A DNA stretch of 64,000 nt from Amorphophallus konjac (taxonomy: Eukaryota > Streptophyta > Magnoliopsida > Alismatales > Araceae). Both the position numbers and the translations under genes were made by a program. The notes below the pieces were generated by a model that was not told the origin of the DNA, did not search any database, and saw nothing but the letters and a program-made list of their open reading frames with translations. Below are positions 44,103 through 55,629 of this stretch, in pieces (within the stretch, counting starts at the first letter, position 1; the number at the start of each line of letters is the position of its first letter). The stretch is taken from the NCBI GenBank assembly GCA_022559845.1, contig CM040126.1:48788458-48852457 (forward strand). The letters are read 5' to 3'.

Positions 44103-47100
44103 TGTGACGACCCGGATCCCGGATACCATATATACCCGATAGGACTATCGAATATACCTGATACCACTTGGAACCCGCGAGGCCTCCCAAGAGCGGTAAA
44201 GCTCCGAAGGGATAAAAGGTATGTGTTGAGTACATTGAAGCCACAGAGATATAACAGTAAGCAATAAAATTTCATTAGACCGGTTTGCTAAAGTAGCAGA
44301 AATAAAATTATTTTTTAATTAACAATTTCAAATTAACAATTATATACCAGAGTCAAGCCCAGAGCTAAGACAGCAAGTCTAGCAAGTATAGTCGATAGAA
44401 AAGAAAGACATACCAAGAAGTCGGGAGAAGCCCGACGTAGGTACCAGCTGGCCACAACGACACGCTACGAGCACGCGCACCAAGAACCACGGAAGCAGAA
44501 CGAACGATAGCCCACCTGAAAAGCAGGGGTGAGCCTCGTGTCACTGGCTCAGTAGGGGTCACGCAGATCCCCACTGAAAAACACGCAGTAACACGGAACA
44601 ACAAAAATGACAAGAAGAACAGCAGGTGTAGTAAGGCGGAAAAACTACACTACAAAGCTGTAAAACTACTCTAGAAGCAGTAAAGAACAGACGGGGAGTA
44701 GGAGTAGGGAACAAGTAGGAAAGGGGGAGAATCCGCACCAGACAAGCGGCTGCCGAACTAACCTCGACACCCCAAACTACTCTAGGCAGCGACAGAAGGG
44801 TGACTCTGAACTGACAAAGTCAGGAGAGACCGATCTGCCAACACGATGCCAGGCCTAAGACAAAGACCTGCAAGGACAAACAAAAGTCTAGAAAAGATCT
44901 AGACAGACGACGGACAGACCTGACGAGAACACACGACTAGAACGTCGTGCACACAACACAACACTGACCTCGAGTAGGGCCACGAGAGGGCTAACTCGGA
45001 AAGGTCACGGCGCACAAGAAACGCGAAAGTCACGTATCACGTGACGGAAGCGCCTCCTCACAAGGAGAACAGCCAGCTGCGTCCACTGACGTCTTATGCT
45101 GCGCCCCGAGTGTCTCACCTACGGTACCGCTAAAGACACGGCAGAGACGGAGACACACACTGAACCAAATAAGAACAACAACAACAAGAGACTAGTCAGG
45201 GTCATGCCCATCGACGTAAGTCCTCAGTCCCTGACAACGTGTGCACACACTGGCTCTAGCCTAAGCCAGGTCCTCTAGCTAGTTTTCTCCCTCGGTAGGA
45301 CGCTACCGTTGGCTGGGAGCCCACGGAACTAGCTTACAAACCGTATCTCGGGAACTGCCCTTTCCACCCCTCCGAGGTGGGTCAACACACTGGACCGCGT
45401 GCATCGACAGGCCACGACAAGCGGAGGTTCACGAGACACCAGACTCAAAAACACAAGTGCTAGAGTACGGACAAGCTAGAACGCGCTGTCACACGTACTA
45501 CTAGGCACCACTGGCAGTACTACTACTGCCAACAGACTCAGGATTAGGCAACTAGACCTACAACGTAACGATCCTTGAGTCGGACGACTCAAAGGTAAGA
45601 TCGTCACTGACAGCGGAACAAGCCGCCAATCGGTTTAATCCTAAGCCACGGGAAACGACACTTCGCAGAAAATGACTCACGGAGACCGGATGGAACAGCA
45701 AGAACCCTCCGGCACGCCTGGACATGCAACTCAAGGTAAAACAGTACCCCGAGGCATCCAGAACTAGTGTCTCGAACTGGACAGAACTGCCGAGACACAC
45801 ACACAGGCACAAACCCTCTTGGCCACCTCGGAACACGGTTATAGCCCTCATAGGACATCGGGTGATGTCCACGTGACAATGGGCGAACCACCAGGTCAAG
45901 CCAAGATACCGGAAACCAAACCACCGGTAAATGACCATATGGGCATAGGCTATCCATCACTCGGATGCTAGGTCAACCAAGCAGTCAAGGAGGAATCGCC
46001 ACGCAACCAGAGGCAAAGACATTCTATAGCAGGAAAGAGAATCCTACCTCAAGCAAGAAGACTCCTGGCTACCTTATAATGTAGTCTTAGCCCTCATAGG
46101 ATGTCAGGAGACATCCGCAGGAAAACGGGCAGGCCACAAGGTGAAGCCAAGACAATCAGAAACCACAACGATGGAAAATCGGAGCTCTAGGACTGTAACG
46201 CACCACCCTTAGACCGTTACACGAATGTGGCGGTCTAACGCTAGGCCGTTACACTCTAGAGAAACAAGACTGTGGCGGTCTAATGAAGACGCGCTACAGC
46301 GGCGTGACGGTCGAAGAATGAGCCGTCACAGACACCGCCCTATCCAACACCTAAAACGCACAAGACATGTAACGGCCTAACCTAGGCGCGTTACACAGCT
46401 CTGACGCACCCCTTTAGGGCCGTCAGGGCCAACAGACCTAAGCTAAAAAAACTCAGACAAACAGCATGTAACGGTCCAAGATGGACGCGTTACATCACTG
46501 TGACGCATGAGGGTAAGACCGCTACACGAACCGACTTAAACGGTCAAATCCGGTCAAACAGAACGTAACGGCCTAGTACAGGCGCGTTACAAGGCTCTGA
46601 CGCACCACGGAAGGGCCGTCAGAGGAACCGACTTACTCAAATCTCAAGAAGACAAAATAGCCGTGACGCACCTACCTGGATGCGTCAGAGGGCTGTGACG
46701 CACCACTACTGGACCGTCACACTCCCACAGCCACGAAAAGTTTAAAACGTTAAAACGCTGTGGCGGTCTATCGTAGGGCCGTCAGAGACTGTGACGGTCT
46801 CTGCAACGACCGCTACACCGGTCACGGCGGGAAAAAGGTGGAAACGCCGAATCGGCCCGTTCCACGCCCCATTCACGCCGAAACGCAGGGGAAACAAAGC
46901 TAGACGATGAAAAATAACTTCAGGAGGCTAAAAAGCCCACATGCACGCATTAAAACGCAAGATCGGGGCGATTTGGACAAATCGACCCTAAACGAGTCAC
47001 CGAGGTTCCCGGACTCCTACCGGCCTCGAATGACGACCGATCGACACGAAACTAACATGAATGGGATCCAGACATCCCAGCGGTCATTTTGACACTAACT

Positions 47101-47829
47101 AGACCAAGAATGGTTGTCGTTTTTCGGCGAACCCTGAAAACTCCGAAAATAACGATTTTCACTAAAACGGCCCGATCTCTCCCAATCGAGCACCAAACTA
47201 CGCACAGAAGTAGGGAAAACGTGCAGAACAGGTAGGCGATCCATCTCCCTACCTCCACTAAAGAAATCGTGCCCTGAAGGGACTAAACCGCGCCGAAAAT
47301 CGCACCGCGGGCTCAAATGTCGGCTTTGAATCCACCGTTCGGGATCACGCCAAAACCACTCCATCCTCGCCCCGTCGCGCACCCGACCAACTCCACAGCA
47401 TCTCCAGAACGCGTCCCTAGGTACTCCGTCTGCAGCCAGAGCCAAGGAAGCTCGAGAGGAGAGAAAATGAAGAGAGAGGGGGCGGCGGCGTGAAATGAGA
47501 AGGAGGAGAGAGGAAGGAAATAAAAAAGGAAAAGAAATTAGGAATTTTCCTAATTTCTGAAAAATCTGATTTTGGCCCTATCTCAGAAAAATACGTAAAA
47601 ATAGTCAAAACGACCAACTCGGAGAGTACATAGTCGCTGCAGCATCCTCGAGTCAATGAACTGACAAATAAACTCACCGTAGAGTTCCGTAACTAGTATG
47701 AGAGAAAAACCTACACGGATCGTAAAACTCAACTCGGAAGCCACATAAGCGAACCGAAACTGATCCGAAAGATCCAATAAAGATCCAACCAGACCTTCTA
47801 AGTATCCAGCAAAGATCCGGGACATTACA
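44103..47829 (-). repeat. LARD2 3' LTR
   Basis: This is the left LTR, which is the downstream one on the - strand. The TGACG-type hairpin array lies at 46193-46830. No coding gene is supported. Confidence 0.93.
46193..46830. repeat. LARD2 hairpin array in the 3' LTR (about 14 units)
   Basis: Units of about 26 bases include GTAACGCACC...GACCGTTAC near 46196, TGACGGTCGAAGAATGAGCC plus GTCA near 46305, and TGACGCACCTACCTGGATGC plus GTCA near 46664. A third arm variant, TGGCGG with CCGTTACA or CGCTACA, also occurs. Confidence 0.9.
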
Positions 47830-47846
47830 TCCTCCCCTCCTTTAAG
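47830..47846 (-). other. LARD2 polypurine tract
   Basis: Read on the - strand it is CTTAAAGGAGGGGAGGA, directly before the 3' LTR start and very similar to the LARD1 tract. Confidence 0.85.
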
Positions 47847-49827
47847 AAATTTCATCCTCAAAATTTAAGGACTAGCAAGGGTAAGCAGGGAAGAACAACC
47901 CGACAGCACAACTGCGGAAACGACACAAATCTTGAGAAACACAGCTCAGAGGAACATCGTCAGACCACAATCACAAGCACACGCTCTAGATCGAGCACGA
48001 CACAAGTGAACACAAGTCCAACACCTCTGAAACAAAGCAACGTCGCTTACGTCTCACGACTGCCACGACAACAGATATCGAGGAAACGAAACGACGGACA
48101 CGGCGAGTATCAGCTCAAACAAGGAGACACAGTCCTCTCAGCTGACAGCTCGACCACATCATCGGCTCCAGTGCCAAAGGTGACAGAGAACACCTGGCAC
48201 ACAGGACGCCAACGACAACACTGGACCACAAGCACAATCAAGTCAGTCCTTACTCAGATATTACATCTGATCGAGCCACAAGCTAACTCTAGGGAAAAAG
48301 AGTACAGCAAAGCTAACCGACAAGACCTGGTCCAAGACAGAGACACAAAATCATAGAGAAACAACAATAAAACGACGACAACAGCACTTGCAGGATTCCG
48401 GCTCCGTATAGAACACAGAACCACAGAACACGATTGCAAGCAGGGTCACATCAAGGCACAAGAACAGCTGAACACACGACCACAAGGGACTAGTCATGCA
48501 TCGAGCAGCTCACCAAGAAAGGACCCACAACAATGAGAAATGACAACAATCTCGGGGAACGTAACTCAAGGACCACGATCACACCCTGAGAGCACAACAC
48601 CCAAGAGAAAAAAAATAGAGGAGCAGAGGGTACTCAATCAGCAGGAATGCCGACAGACTCCCCAACACTCGTAAATGCCAATGCCAACACCAGAATAACT
48701 CCAGCAACAGCACGGCAATAGGCAACATCAAGGTACAGGAAGCCAAGATGAAGTTACATCGAGAACAACAATTCTCTCGATCGCCAGAATCTCACAACCA
48801 ACGATCCTGAGCCCGTGGGTAATCAGCCCACACGCTTCCGATGTGCACTCAACAATGCACGCAGGCACCAGAAAGACCTTGGTATCCGCATCTCAGCGCA
48901 CTCTAGGCGTCATTGCAATCCATGAAGATCGTAATATAACACACGATGAGTACTGATCCAGCGAACAACCGATCATAGGTCGCCAAAGTGCCAATCACAG
49001 AGAGCACCGGCTCTAGCACAAAGCACAGAAGAATGCTAATCTCAGCTTACCTTCACGTCCTGAAAATGGTAAATGAGCCTTCACAACACATCGGCCACTG
49101 GACACGGCACGACAAATTCGGTACGCGATAGCTCTTAACACCATGATGGAGTCCAAAGCCAAGCAACCGTAAGACAAAGAGCAGATCAGGCTCAGAACAA
49201 AGCTGTCCACACTTAAGCAGACACAGGACAAGGGCATCACTAAGATTGTAATTCCAAGGCAAACCTCAAAAAGATTCCACCAGAAAGGACGAGAAGCAAT
49301 AAGCTCAACCACGAAAGCTCACCAGGAAGGGAAAATCCTATCTGGCCTGAACAATTTCTCAAACACGGAATCTAATCAAGCACTTCAACAGAAGCGAAAC
49401 ATATCGGGAGCTGGATAGACTTAAGCTGGGACGACCAAAACAACGTAAGAACGTGTACGGTCATCACAACAACACGAAAAGTCACCAGCCACCTGAACAA
49501 ATCACGGAAAAGATCTCGAACAATGTACCGCAGATTCAAGCCTTCCGGCGAACTCTGCCAAGTACAACATGATCGAGACAGACACAACGACGAAAAAGAA
49601 ACACATCGTCACATCCTGACGAGAGCAGGACCATCTCGTACAGTGCCAGGACAGCACGCACAAGACGACACACAGAAAACGAAGCGACAAAGAATCGTAA
49701 ACCTAAGCCAGCGAAAGACTGTACTGGACTTTCAGGACTCTGGATACTGTATATCTCGGATTCCCATGTACTTCACACAACAATGCTCTGATAGCTCAGA
49801 AAAGAACTCCGAACATCTCAGAACACT
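47847..49827 (-). other. LARD2 internal region, non-coding
   Basis: About 2.0 kb without any retroelement domain in six frames. The end next to the primer site is related to the LARD1 interior. Confidence 0.85.
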
Positions 49828-49839
49828 GCTCTGATACCA
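49828..49839 (-). other. LARD2 primer binding site, initiator tRNA-Met type
   Basis: GCTCTGATACCA on the + strand is TGGTATCAGAGC on the - strand. It lies two bases from the LTR border at 49842, the same spacing as in LARD1. Confidence 0.93.
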
Positions 49840-49841
49840 GC

Positions 49842-52800
49842 TGTGACGACCCGGATCCCGGATACCAGATATACCCGATAGGACTATCGAATATACCTGA
49901 TACCACTTGGAACCCGCGAGGCCTCCCAAGAGTGGTAAAGCTCCGAAGGGATAAAAGGTATGTGTAGAGTACATTGAAGCCACAGAGATATAACAGTAAG
50001 CAATACAATTTTATTAGATCGGTTTGCTAAAGTAGCAGAAATAAAATTATTTTTTAATTAATAGTTTTAAATTAACAATTATATATTAGAGTCAAGCCCA
50101 GAGCTAAGATAGCAAGTCCAGCAAGTACAGTCGACAGAAAAGAAAGACGCACCGAGAAGTCGTGAGAAGTCCGACGCAGGTACCAGTTGGCCACAACAAC
50201 ACGCTACGAGCACGCGCACCAAGAACCACGGAAGCAGAACGAACGATAGCCCACCTGAAAAGTAGGTGTGAGCCTCGTGTCACTGGCTCAGTAGGGGTCA
50301 CGCAGATCCCCACTGAAAAACATGCAGTAACACGAAACAACAAAAATGACAAGAAGAACAGCAGGTGTAGTAAGGCGGAAAAACTACACTACAAAGCTGT
50401 AAAACTACTCTAGAAGCAGTAAAGAACAGACGGGGAGTAGGAGTAGGGAACAAGTAGGAAAGGGGGAGAATCCGCACCAGACAAGCGGCGGCCGAACTAA
50501 CCTCGACACCCCAAACTACTCCAGGTAGTGACAGAAGGGCGACTCTGAACTGACAAAGTCAGGAGTTACCGATCTACCGACACGACGCCAGGCCTAAGAC
50601 AAAGACCTGCAATGACAGACAAAAGTCTAGAAAAGATCTAGACAGACGACGGACAGACCCGAAGAGCACACACGACTAGAACGCCGTGCACACAACACAA
50701 CACTGACCTCGAGTAGGGCCACGAGAGGACTAACTCGGAAAGGTCACGGCGCACAAGAAACGCAAAAGTCACGTATCACGTGACGGAAGCGCATCCTCAC
50801 AAGGAGAACAGCCAGCTGCGTCCACTGACGTCTTATGCTGCGCCCCGAGTGTCTCGCCTACGGTACCGCTAAAGACACGGCAGAGACGCAGACACGCACT
50901 GAACCAAATAAGAACAACAGCAACAAGAGACTAGTCAGGGTCATGCCCGTCGGCGTAAGTCCTCAGTCCCTGACAACGTGTGCACACACTGGCTCTAGCC
51001 TAAGCCAGGTCCTCTAGCTAGTTTTCTCCCTCGGTAGGACGCTACCGTTGGCTGGGAGCCCACGGAACTAGCTTACAAACCGTATCTCGGGAACTGCCCT
51101 TTCCACCCCTCCGAGGTGGGTCAACACACTAGACCGCGTGCATCGACAGGCCATGACAAGCGAAGGTTCACGAGACACCAGACTCAAAAACACAAGTGCT
51201 AGAGTACGGACAAGCTAGAACGCGCTGTCAAACGTACTACTAGGCACCACTGGCAGTACTACTGCTGTCAACAGACTCAGGATTAGTCAAATAGACCTAC
51301 AACGTAACGATCCTTGAGTCGGACGACTCAAAGGCAAGATCATCACTGATAGCGGAACAAGCCGCCAATCGGTCTAATCCTAAGCCACGGGAAACGACAC
51401 TTCGCAGAAAACGACTCACGGAGACCTGAGGGAATAGCAAGAACCCTCCGGCACGCCTGGACACGCAACTCAAGGTAAAATAGTACCCCGAGGCATCCTG
51501 AACTAGTGTCTCGAACTGGACAGAACCGCCGAGACACACACACAGGCACAAACCCTCTTGGCCACCTCGGAACACGGTTATAGCCCTCATAGGACATCTG
51601 GTGATGTCCACGTGACAATGGGCGAACCACCAGGTCAAGCCAAGATACCGAAAACCAAACCACCGGTAAATGACCATATGGGCATAGGCTATCCATCACT
51701 CGGATGCTAGGTCAACCAAGCAGTCAAGGAGGAATCGCCGCGCAACCAGAGGCAAAGACATTCTATAGCAGGAAAGAGAATCCTACCTCAAGCAAGAAGA
51801 CTCCTGGCTACCTTATAATGTAGTCTTAGCCCTCATAGGATGTCAGGAGACATCCGCATGAAAATGGGCAGGTCAAGGTGAAGCTAAGACAATCAGAAAC
51901 CACAACGATGGAAATCGGAGCTCTAGGACTGTAACGCACCACCCTTAGACCGTTACACGAATGTGGCGGTCTAACGCTAGGCCGTTACACTCTAGAGAAA
52001 CAAGACTGTGGCGGTCTAATGAAGACGCGCTACAGCGGCGTGACGGTCGAAGAATGAGCCGTCACAGACACCGCCCTATCCAACACCTAAAATGCAGAAG
52101 ACATGTAACGGCCTAACCTAGGCGCGTTACACAGCTCTGATGCACCCCTTTAGGGCCGTCAGGGCCAATAGACCTAAGTCAAAAAAACTCAGACAAACAG
52201 CATGTAACGGTCCAAGATGGACACGTTACATCACTGTGACGCATGAGGGTAAGACCGCTACACGAACCGACTTAAACGGTCAAATCCGGTCAAACAGAAT
52301 GTAATGGCCTAGTACATGCGCGTTACAAGGCTCTAACGCACCACAGAAGGGCCGTCAGAGGAACCGACTTACTCAAATCTCAAGAAGATAAAATAGCCGT
52401 GACGCACCTACCTGGATGCGTCAGAGGGCTGTGACGCACCACTACTGCACCGTCACACTCCCACAGCCACGAAAAGTTTAAATCGTTAAAACGTTGTGGC
52501 GGTCTATCGTAGGGCCGTCAGAGACTGTGACGGTCTCTGCAACGACCGCTACACCGGTCACGGCGAGAAAAAGGTGGAAACGCCGAATCGGCCTGTTCCA
52601 CGCCCCAATCACGCCGAAATGTAGGGGAAACAAAGCTAGATGACGAAAAATAACTTCAAGAGGCTAAAAAGCCCACATGCACGCATTAAAATGCAAGATC
52701 GGGGCGATTTGAACAAATCGACCATAAACGAGTCACCGAGGTTCCCGGACTCCTACCGGCCTCGAATGACGACCGATCGACACGAAACTAACATGAATGG

Positions 52801-53576
52801 GATCCAGACATCCCAGTGGTCATTTTGACACTAACTAGACCAAGAATGGTTGCCATTTTTCAGCGAACCCTGAAAACTCCGAAAATAACGATTTTCACTA
52901 AAACGGCCCGATCTCTCCCGATCGAGCACCAAACTACGCACAGAAGTAGGGAAAACGTGCAGAACAGGTAGGCGATCCATCTCCCTACCTCCACCGAAGA
53001 AACCGTGCCCCGAAGGGACTAAACCGCGTCGAAAACCATGCCACGAGCTCAAATACCGGCTTTGAATCCACCGTTTGGGATCGTGCCAAAACCACTCCAT
53101 CCTCGCCCCGTCGCGCACCCGACCAACTCCACAGCATCCCCAGCACGGGCCCCTAGGTCCTCCATCTACAGCCGGAGCCAAGGAAGCTCGAGAGGGGAGA
53201 AAATGAAGAGAGAGGGGGCGGCGGCGTGAAATGAGAAGGAGGAGAGAGGAAGGAAAGAAAAAAGAAAAAGAAATTAGGAATTTTCCTAATTTCTAAAAAA
53301 TTTGATTTTTGGCCCTATCTCAGAAAAATACGTAAAAATAGTCAAAACGACCGGCTCAGAGAGTACATCGTCACTGCAGCATCCTCGAGTCGATGAACTG
53401 ACAAATAAACTCACCGTAGGGTTCTGTAACTAGTACGAGAGAAAAACCCACACGGATCGTAAAACTCAACTCGGAAGTCACATAAGCAAACCGAAACTCA
53501 CCGAAACTGAACCGAAAGATCCACTAAATATCCAGCCAGACCTACTAAGGATCCAGCAAAGATCCGGGATATTACA
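49842..53576 (-). repeat. LARD2 5' LTR with hairpin array
   Basis: Collinear with 44103-47829. The hairpin array is at about 51930-52565, roughly 1.0-1.65 kb from the LTR start, compared with 0.8-1.3 kb in LARD1. A CT-rich block and a GC-rich block lie upstream of the array on the - strand, as in LARD1. Confidence 0.93.
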
Positions 53577-53608
53577 CGCATGGCCCACCGACTCAGAAAA
53601 CTCACGAC

Positions 53609-54022
53609 GTGCGGAGAGGGCCCTCCGCACTCACACCGGCTCACAAGGACTCACTCGAGTACCTCACAGAACCCAAGGCACACACAGGGTCCCTCGGACC
53701 CTCCAAAACACACGAGCACACAACTCGACATAACACGGCACTTTCCAAACCATGGAGAATCACCCGGACACCTTGCCCACTCATCCGTACCACACACGGA
53801 CACCTCGGGCGAAGGGAAACTCGAAACAAGTTGACCCGAGACTCACTGGGCTGGGCGGCCACATACCTGGCCGCCCATGGGGCTGGGCGGCCAGGGTGAT
53901 GGCTGCCCAGGCCACAACCCCCCAGGAGGGCGGCCAGACTGCTGGTCGCCCTCCCCTCTAGGCGGCCAGACCTCTGGCCGCCCAGGGTCCTGGGCTGGGC
54001 GACCACAAAGGTGGCCGCCCTC
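53609..54022. repeat. Hairpin array of the solo LTR, GGGCGGCCA type
   Basis: Perfect stems: GTGCGGAG/CTCCGCAC (53609-53630), AGGGTCC/GGACCCT (53686-53702), TGGGCGGCCA/TGGCCGCCCA (53862-53887) and GGCGGCCAG/CTGGCCGCC (53961-53982). Near-perfect copies begin at about 53885, 53928 and 53997. Measured from the LTR start at 54811 the GGCGGCC units lie about 0.79-0.95 kb in, similar to where the LARD1 array begins. Confidence 0.92.
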
Positions 54023-54558
54023 TGCACCACCCGCGGACGTGCTGAACCCCGCCGTGGGTTCGGTTCCACGCCCCATTCGCTTTCAGGCGAAGGGGAAAAC
54101 ATAGGGGATCAATCTCCTGACCCCAAAACCCAAAAATGGAGGTAGAAAAAGCGAGAAACCTCGCTTGATCGGGCAAAACTGTCTCACACTCTAAAAATAT
54201 GATTTTCCCCAAAACAAGCAATACGCCCCGCTCGGCTCACCACGGCCTACAAAACTCACGGGAAATATAGTACGCGGGTTAGGGAACCATCCCCCTACCT
54301 CCACCGAAGATTCAGCGCACTGTGGACGCCGATCCATGAAGAAACAGCCACGAAACCCTCGCCGGGCACCCGATCGCACGCCCGAGATCACCACGCCTCC
54401 ACCGCCTCAATCCTCGACCCATCCTCGCGTTCCTCGACCTCCCACCATCGCCGCCTCGCCCTCCTCTGCCACCGTCGGCCGCCCGGGGGAGAGGGGAGAG
54501 AAAGAGATGAGAGAGAGTGAGAAAGAGAGAATGGGGAGAGAGAGGGGTTAAGGGGGGG

Positions 54559-54566
54559 TTATATAG
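54559..54566 (-). promoter_or_regulatory. TATA box of the solo LTR
   Basis: CTATATAA on the - strand, about 250 bases into the LTR. It matches the position of the LARD1 TATA box relative to its LTR start. Confidence 0.6.
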
Positions 54567-54816
54567 AAAATCTGAAAAATCTAAAAAATACCAAAAATTG
54601 GAAAAAATGTTCCCCACGATCCTCGAAAAATGCACAACTCAGTGGTAAAGTCCCGGAGTCAGAGAACGCAACGGCTCGCCCTACACGGCGTTCCAAAGGT
54701 CCGACAGGCAAAAACACGCGTAAACTACAAAACGCGATCCGGGACCCACAAAATGATCCAAACTCACGGATCATGACCTGATAAATGATCCAAAAAACTC
54801 GAGGCATTACATTTAC

Positions 54817-55035
54817 CTACTGCCCGGTGGACTTCAAGGTGCAGCACTTCCAGTTTATCCCCTTTCGCACTGGACGAAGAGGTTGCCCTGGAATCTTCTT
54901 CACAATGACTATCGTAGAACTTGTGATGCGGAGCGAGTTGCATGGATTATATTTGAAGATGCATATTTATTTAGGACCGTCGAAGAGATTCGGGCTAAAT
55001 GTTCTTTTTATTATTTCCTTGTATTTTCGTAGCTA
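54817..55035 (+). pseudogene. Cytochrome P450 pseudogene, haem-binding part after the insertion
   Basis: Removing the insertion and one TTTAC copy makes PERFT run straight into YCPVDFKVQHF, the usual order in CYP71-type P450s. The haem loop PFRTGRRGCPG is complete, with the Cys at 54884-54886 and the FxxGxRxCxG pattern satisfied. It is followed by IFFTMTIVELVM. The C-terminal end is shortened: a deletion brings in KRFGLNV, the remnant of the usual ETFGL-like motif, before a stop at about 55033. Confidence 0.92.
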
Positions 55036-55185
55036 ATTTATGGGTTATTTTAGTTCAGAGTTTATTTGGGTTGGTTATGTTTTTTTAGGGTAGGAATGTT
55101 ATGGACGTGAAGAAAGAAAATGGGTTTACTTGTAATTTTGTTTCTCTATAAATAAAGAGATGCTAACCCTAATTAGGAGAAGCAA
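55036..55185 (+). other. Short spacer with a TATA-like motif
   Basis: TATAAATA at 55147-55154 precedes GAGATGCTAACCCTAATTAG, a context typical of plant LTR promoters. It may be a small LTR fragment or P450 flanking DNA. Confidence 0.4.
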
Positions 55186-55481
55186 TGTGTTAGAAACCGG
55201 AGTGCATGTAGAGATGGACAAACAATAGAGGAGGAAGAAAGAAGGGGGAAGAAGAGATCAAATCACAAGAACACAGAAATTACGTGGTTCGGAGAGACGA
55301 TGTGCCTTCCTACATCTACGGCCGCACTGAGATATCTTATTTCACTCTAAGGAACAATTACAAGAGATGCTGCCTTTATATACAAGGAGCCTAGGGCAAC
55401 CCTCCTGGGTGAAATTACAATAATACCCCCCCAGAATTTTCGCCTACCAACATCCGGATCAGACTCCACACTTCCTCAACA
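55186..55481 (-). repeat. 3' LTR of the Tork-like copia element (about 296 bp)
   Basis: On the - strand it starts TGTTGAGGAAGTGTGG just after GTCTCCAAGTGGGAGAT, a typical copia tract. It probably ends CTAACACA at 55186. The distal border is less certain because the other LTR is absent. Confidence 0.7.
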
Positions 55482-55629
55482 ATCTCCCACTTGGAGACTG
55501 ATCTTTAAACCAACAATCAAGTCTTGTAATCCTTGCTCTTTCCATGATTCAGAAACTCAATGCGGCGCCTCCAATCTACATTAGCCATGGAGGCCAACTG
55601 AGGCCATGCATAGCCTCAATTTTTATGTA

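Larger units (their letters stand above)
44103..53576 (-). mobile_element. Non-autonomous large-LTR retrotransposon (LARD2), complete
   Basis: Two LTRs (44103-47829 and 49842-53576, about 3.73 kb each) lie in direct orientation. On the - strand they start TGTAATRTCCCGGATC and end GGGTCGTCACA. CGCAT is duplicated at 44098-44102 and 53577-53581. Six differences occur in the first 197 aligned bases of the two LTRs. The interior is only 2.0 kb and lacks gag and pol. Primer site and polypurine tract are in place, so it could be moved in trans. It is nested in the solo LTR and is therefore the youngest of the three layers in the P450 locus. Confidence 0.95.
42696..54811 (-). mobile_element. Solo LTR of a large-LTR element inserted in the P450 exon, itself split
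   Basis: On the - strand it starts TGTAATGCCTCG (54811) and ends GGTCGCCACA (42696). It is flanked by the duplicated target TTTAC (42691-42695 and 54812-54816). Its two parts (42696-44102 and 53577-54811) make about 2.64 kb once the nested LARD2 and one CGCAT copy are removed. It shares backbone blocks with LARD1 (for example GTAGGCCGTGGTGAGCCGAG and GTCGGGCCGAGTGTTCACTC) but carries a different hairpin array. No interior or second LTR is present, so it is a solo LTR left by recombination. Confidence 0.92.

Noticed and set aside
44103..53576. Large segmental duplication (44.1-47.8 kb and 49.8-53.6 kb)
   Set aside because: The repeats are bounded by TG/CA ends, a primer site, a polypurine tract and a 5-bp target duplication, so they are LTRs of one element.
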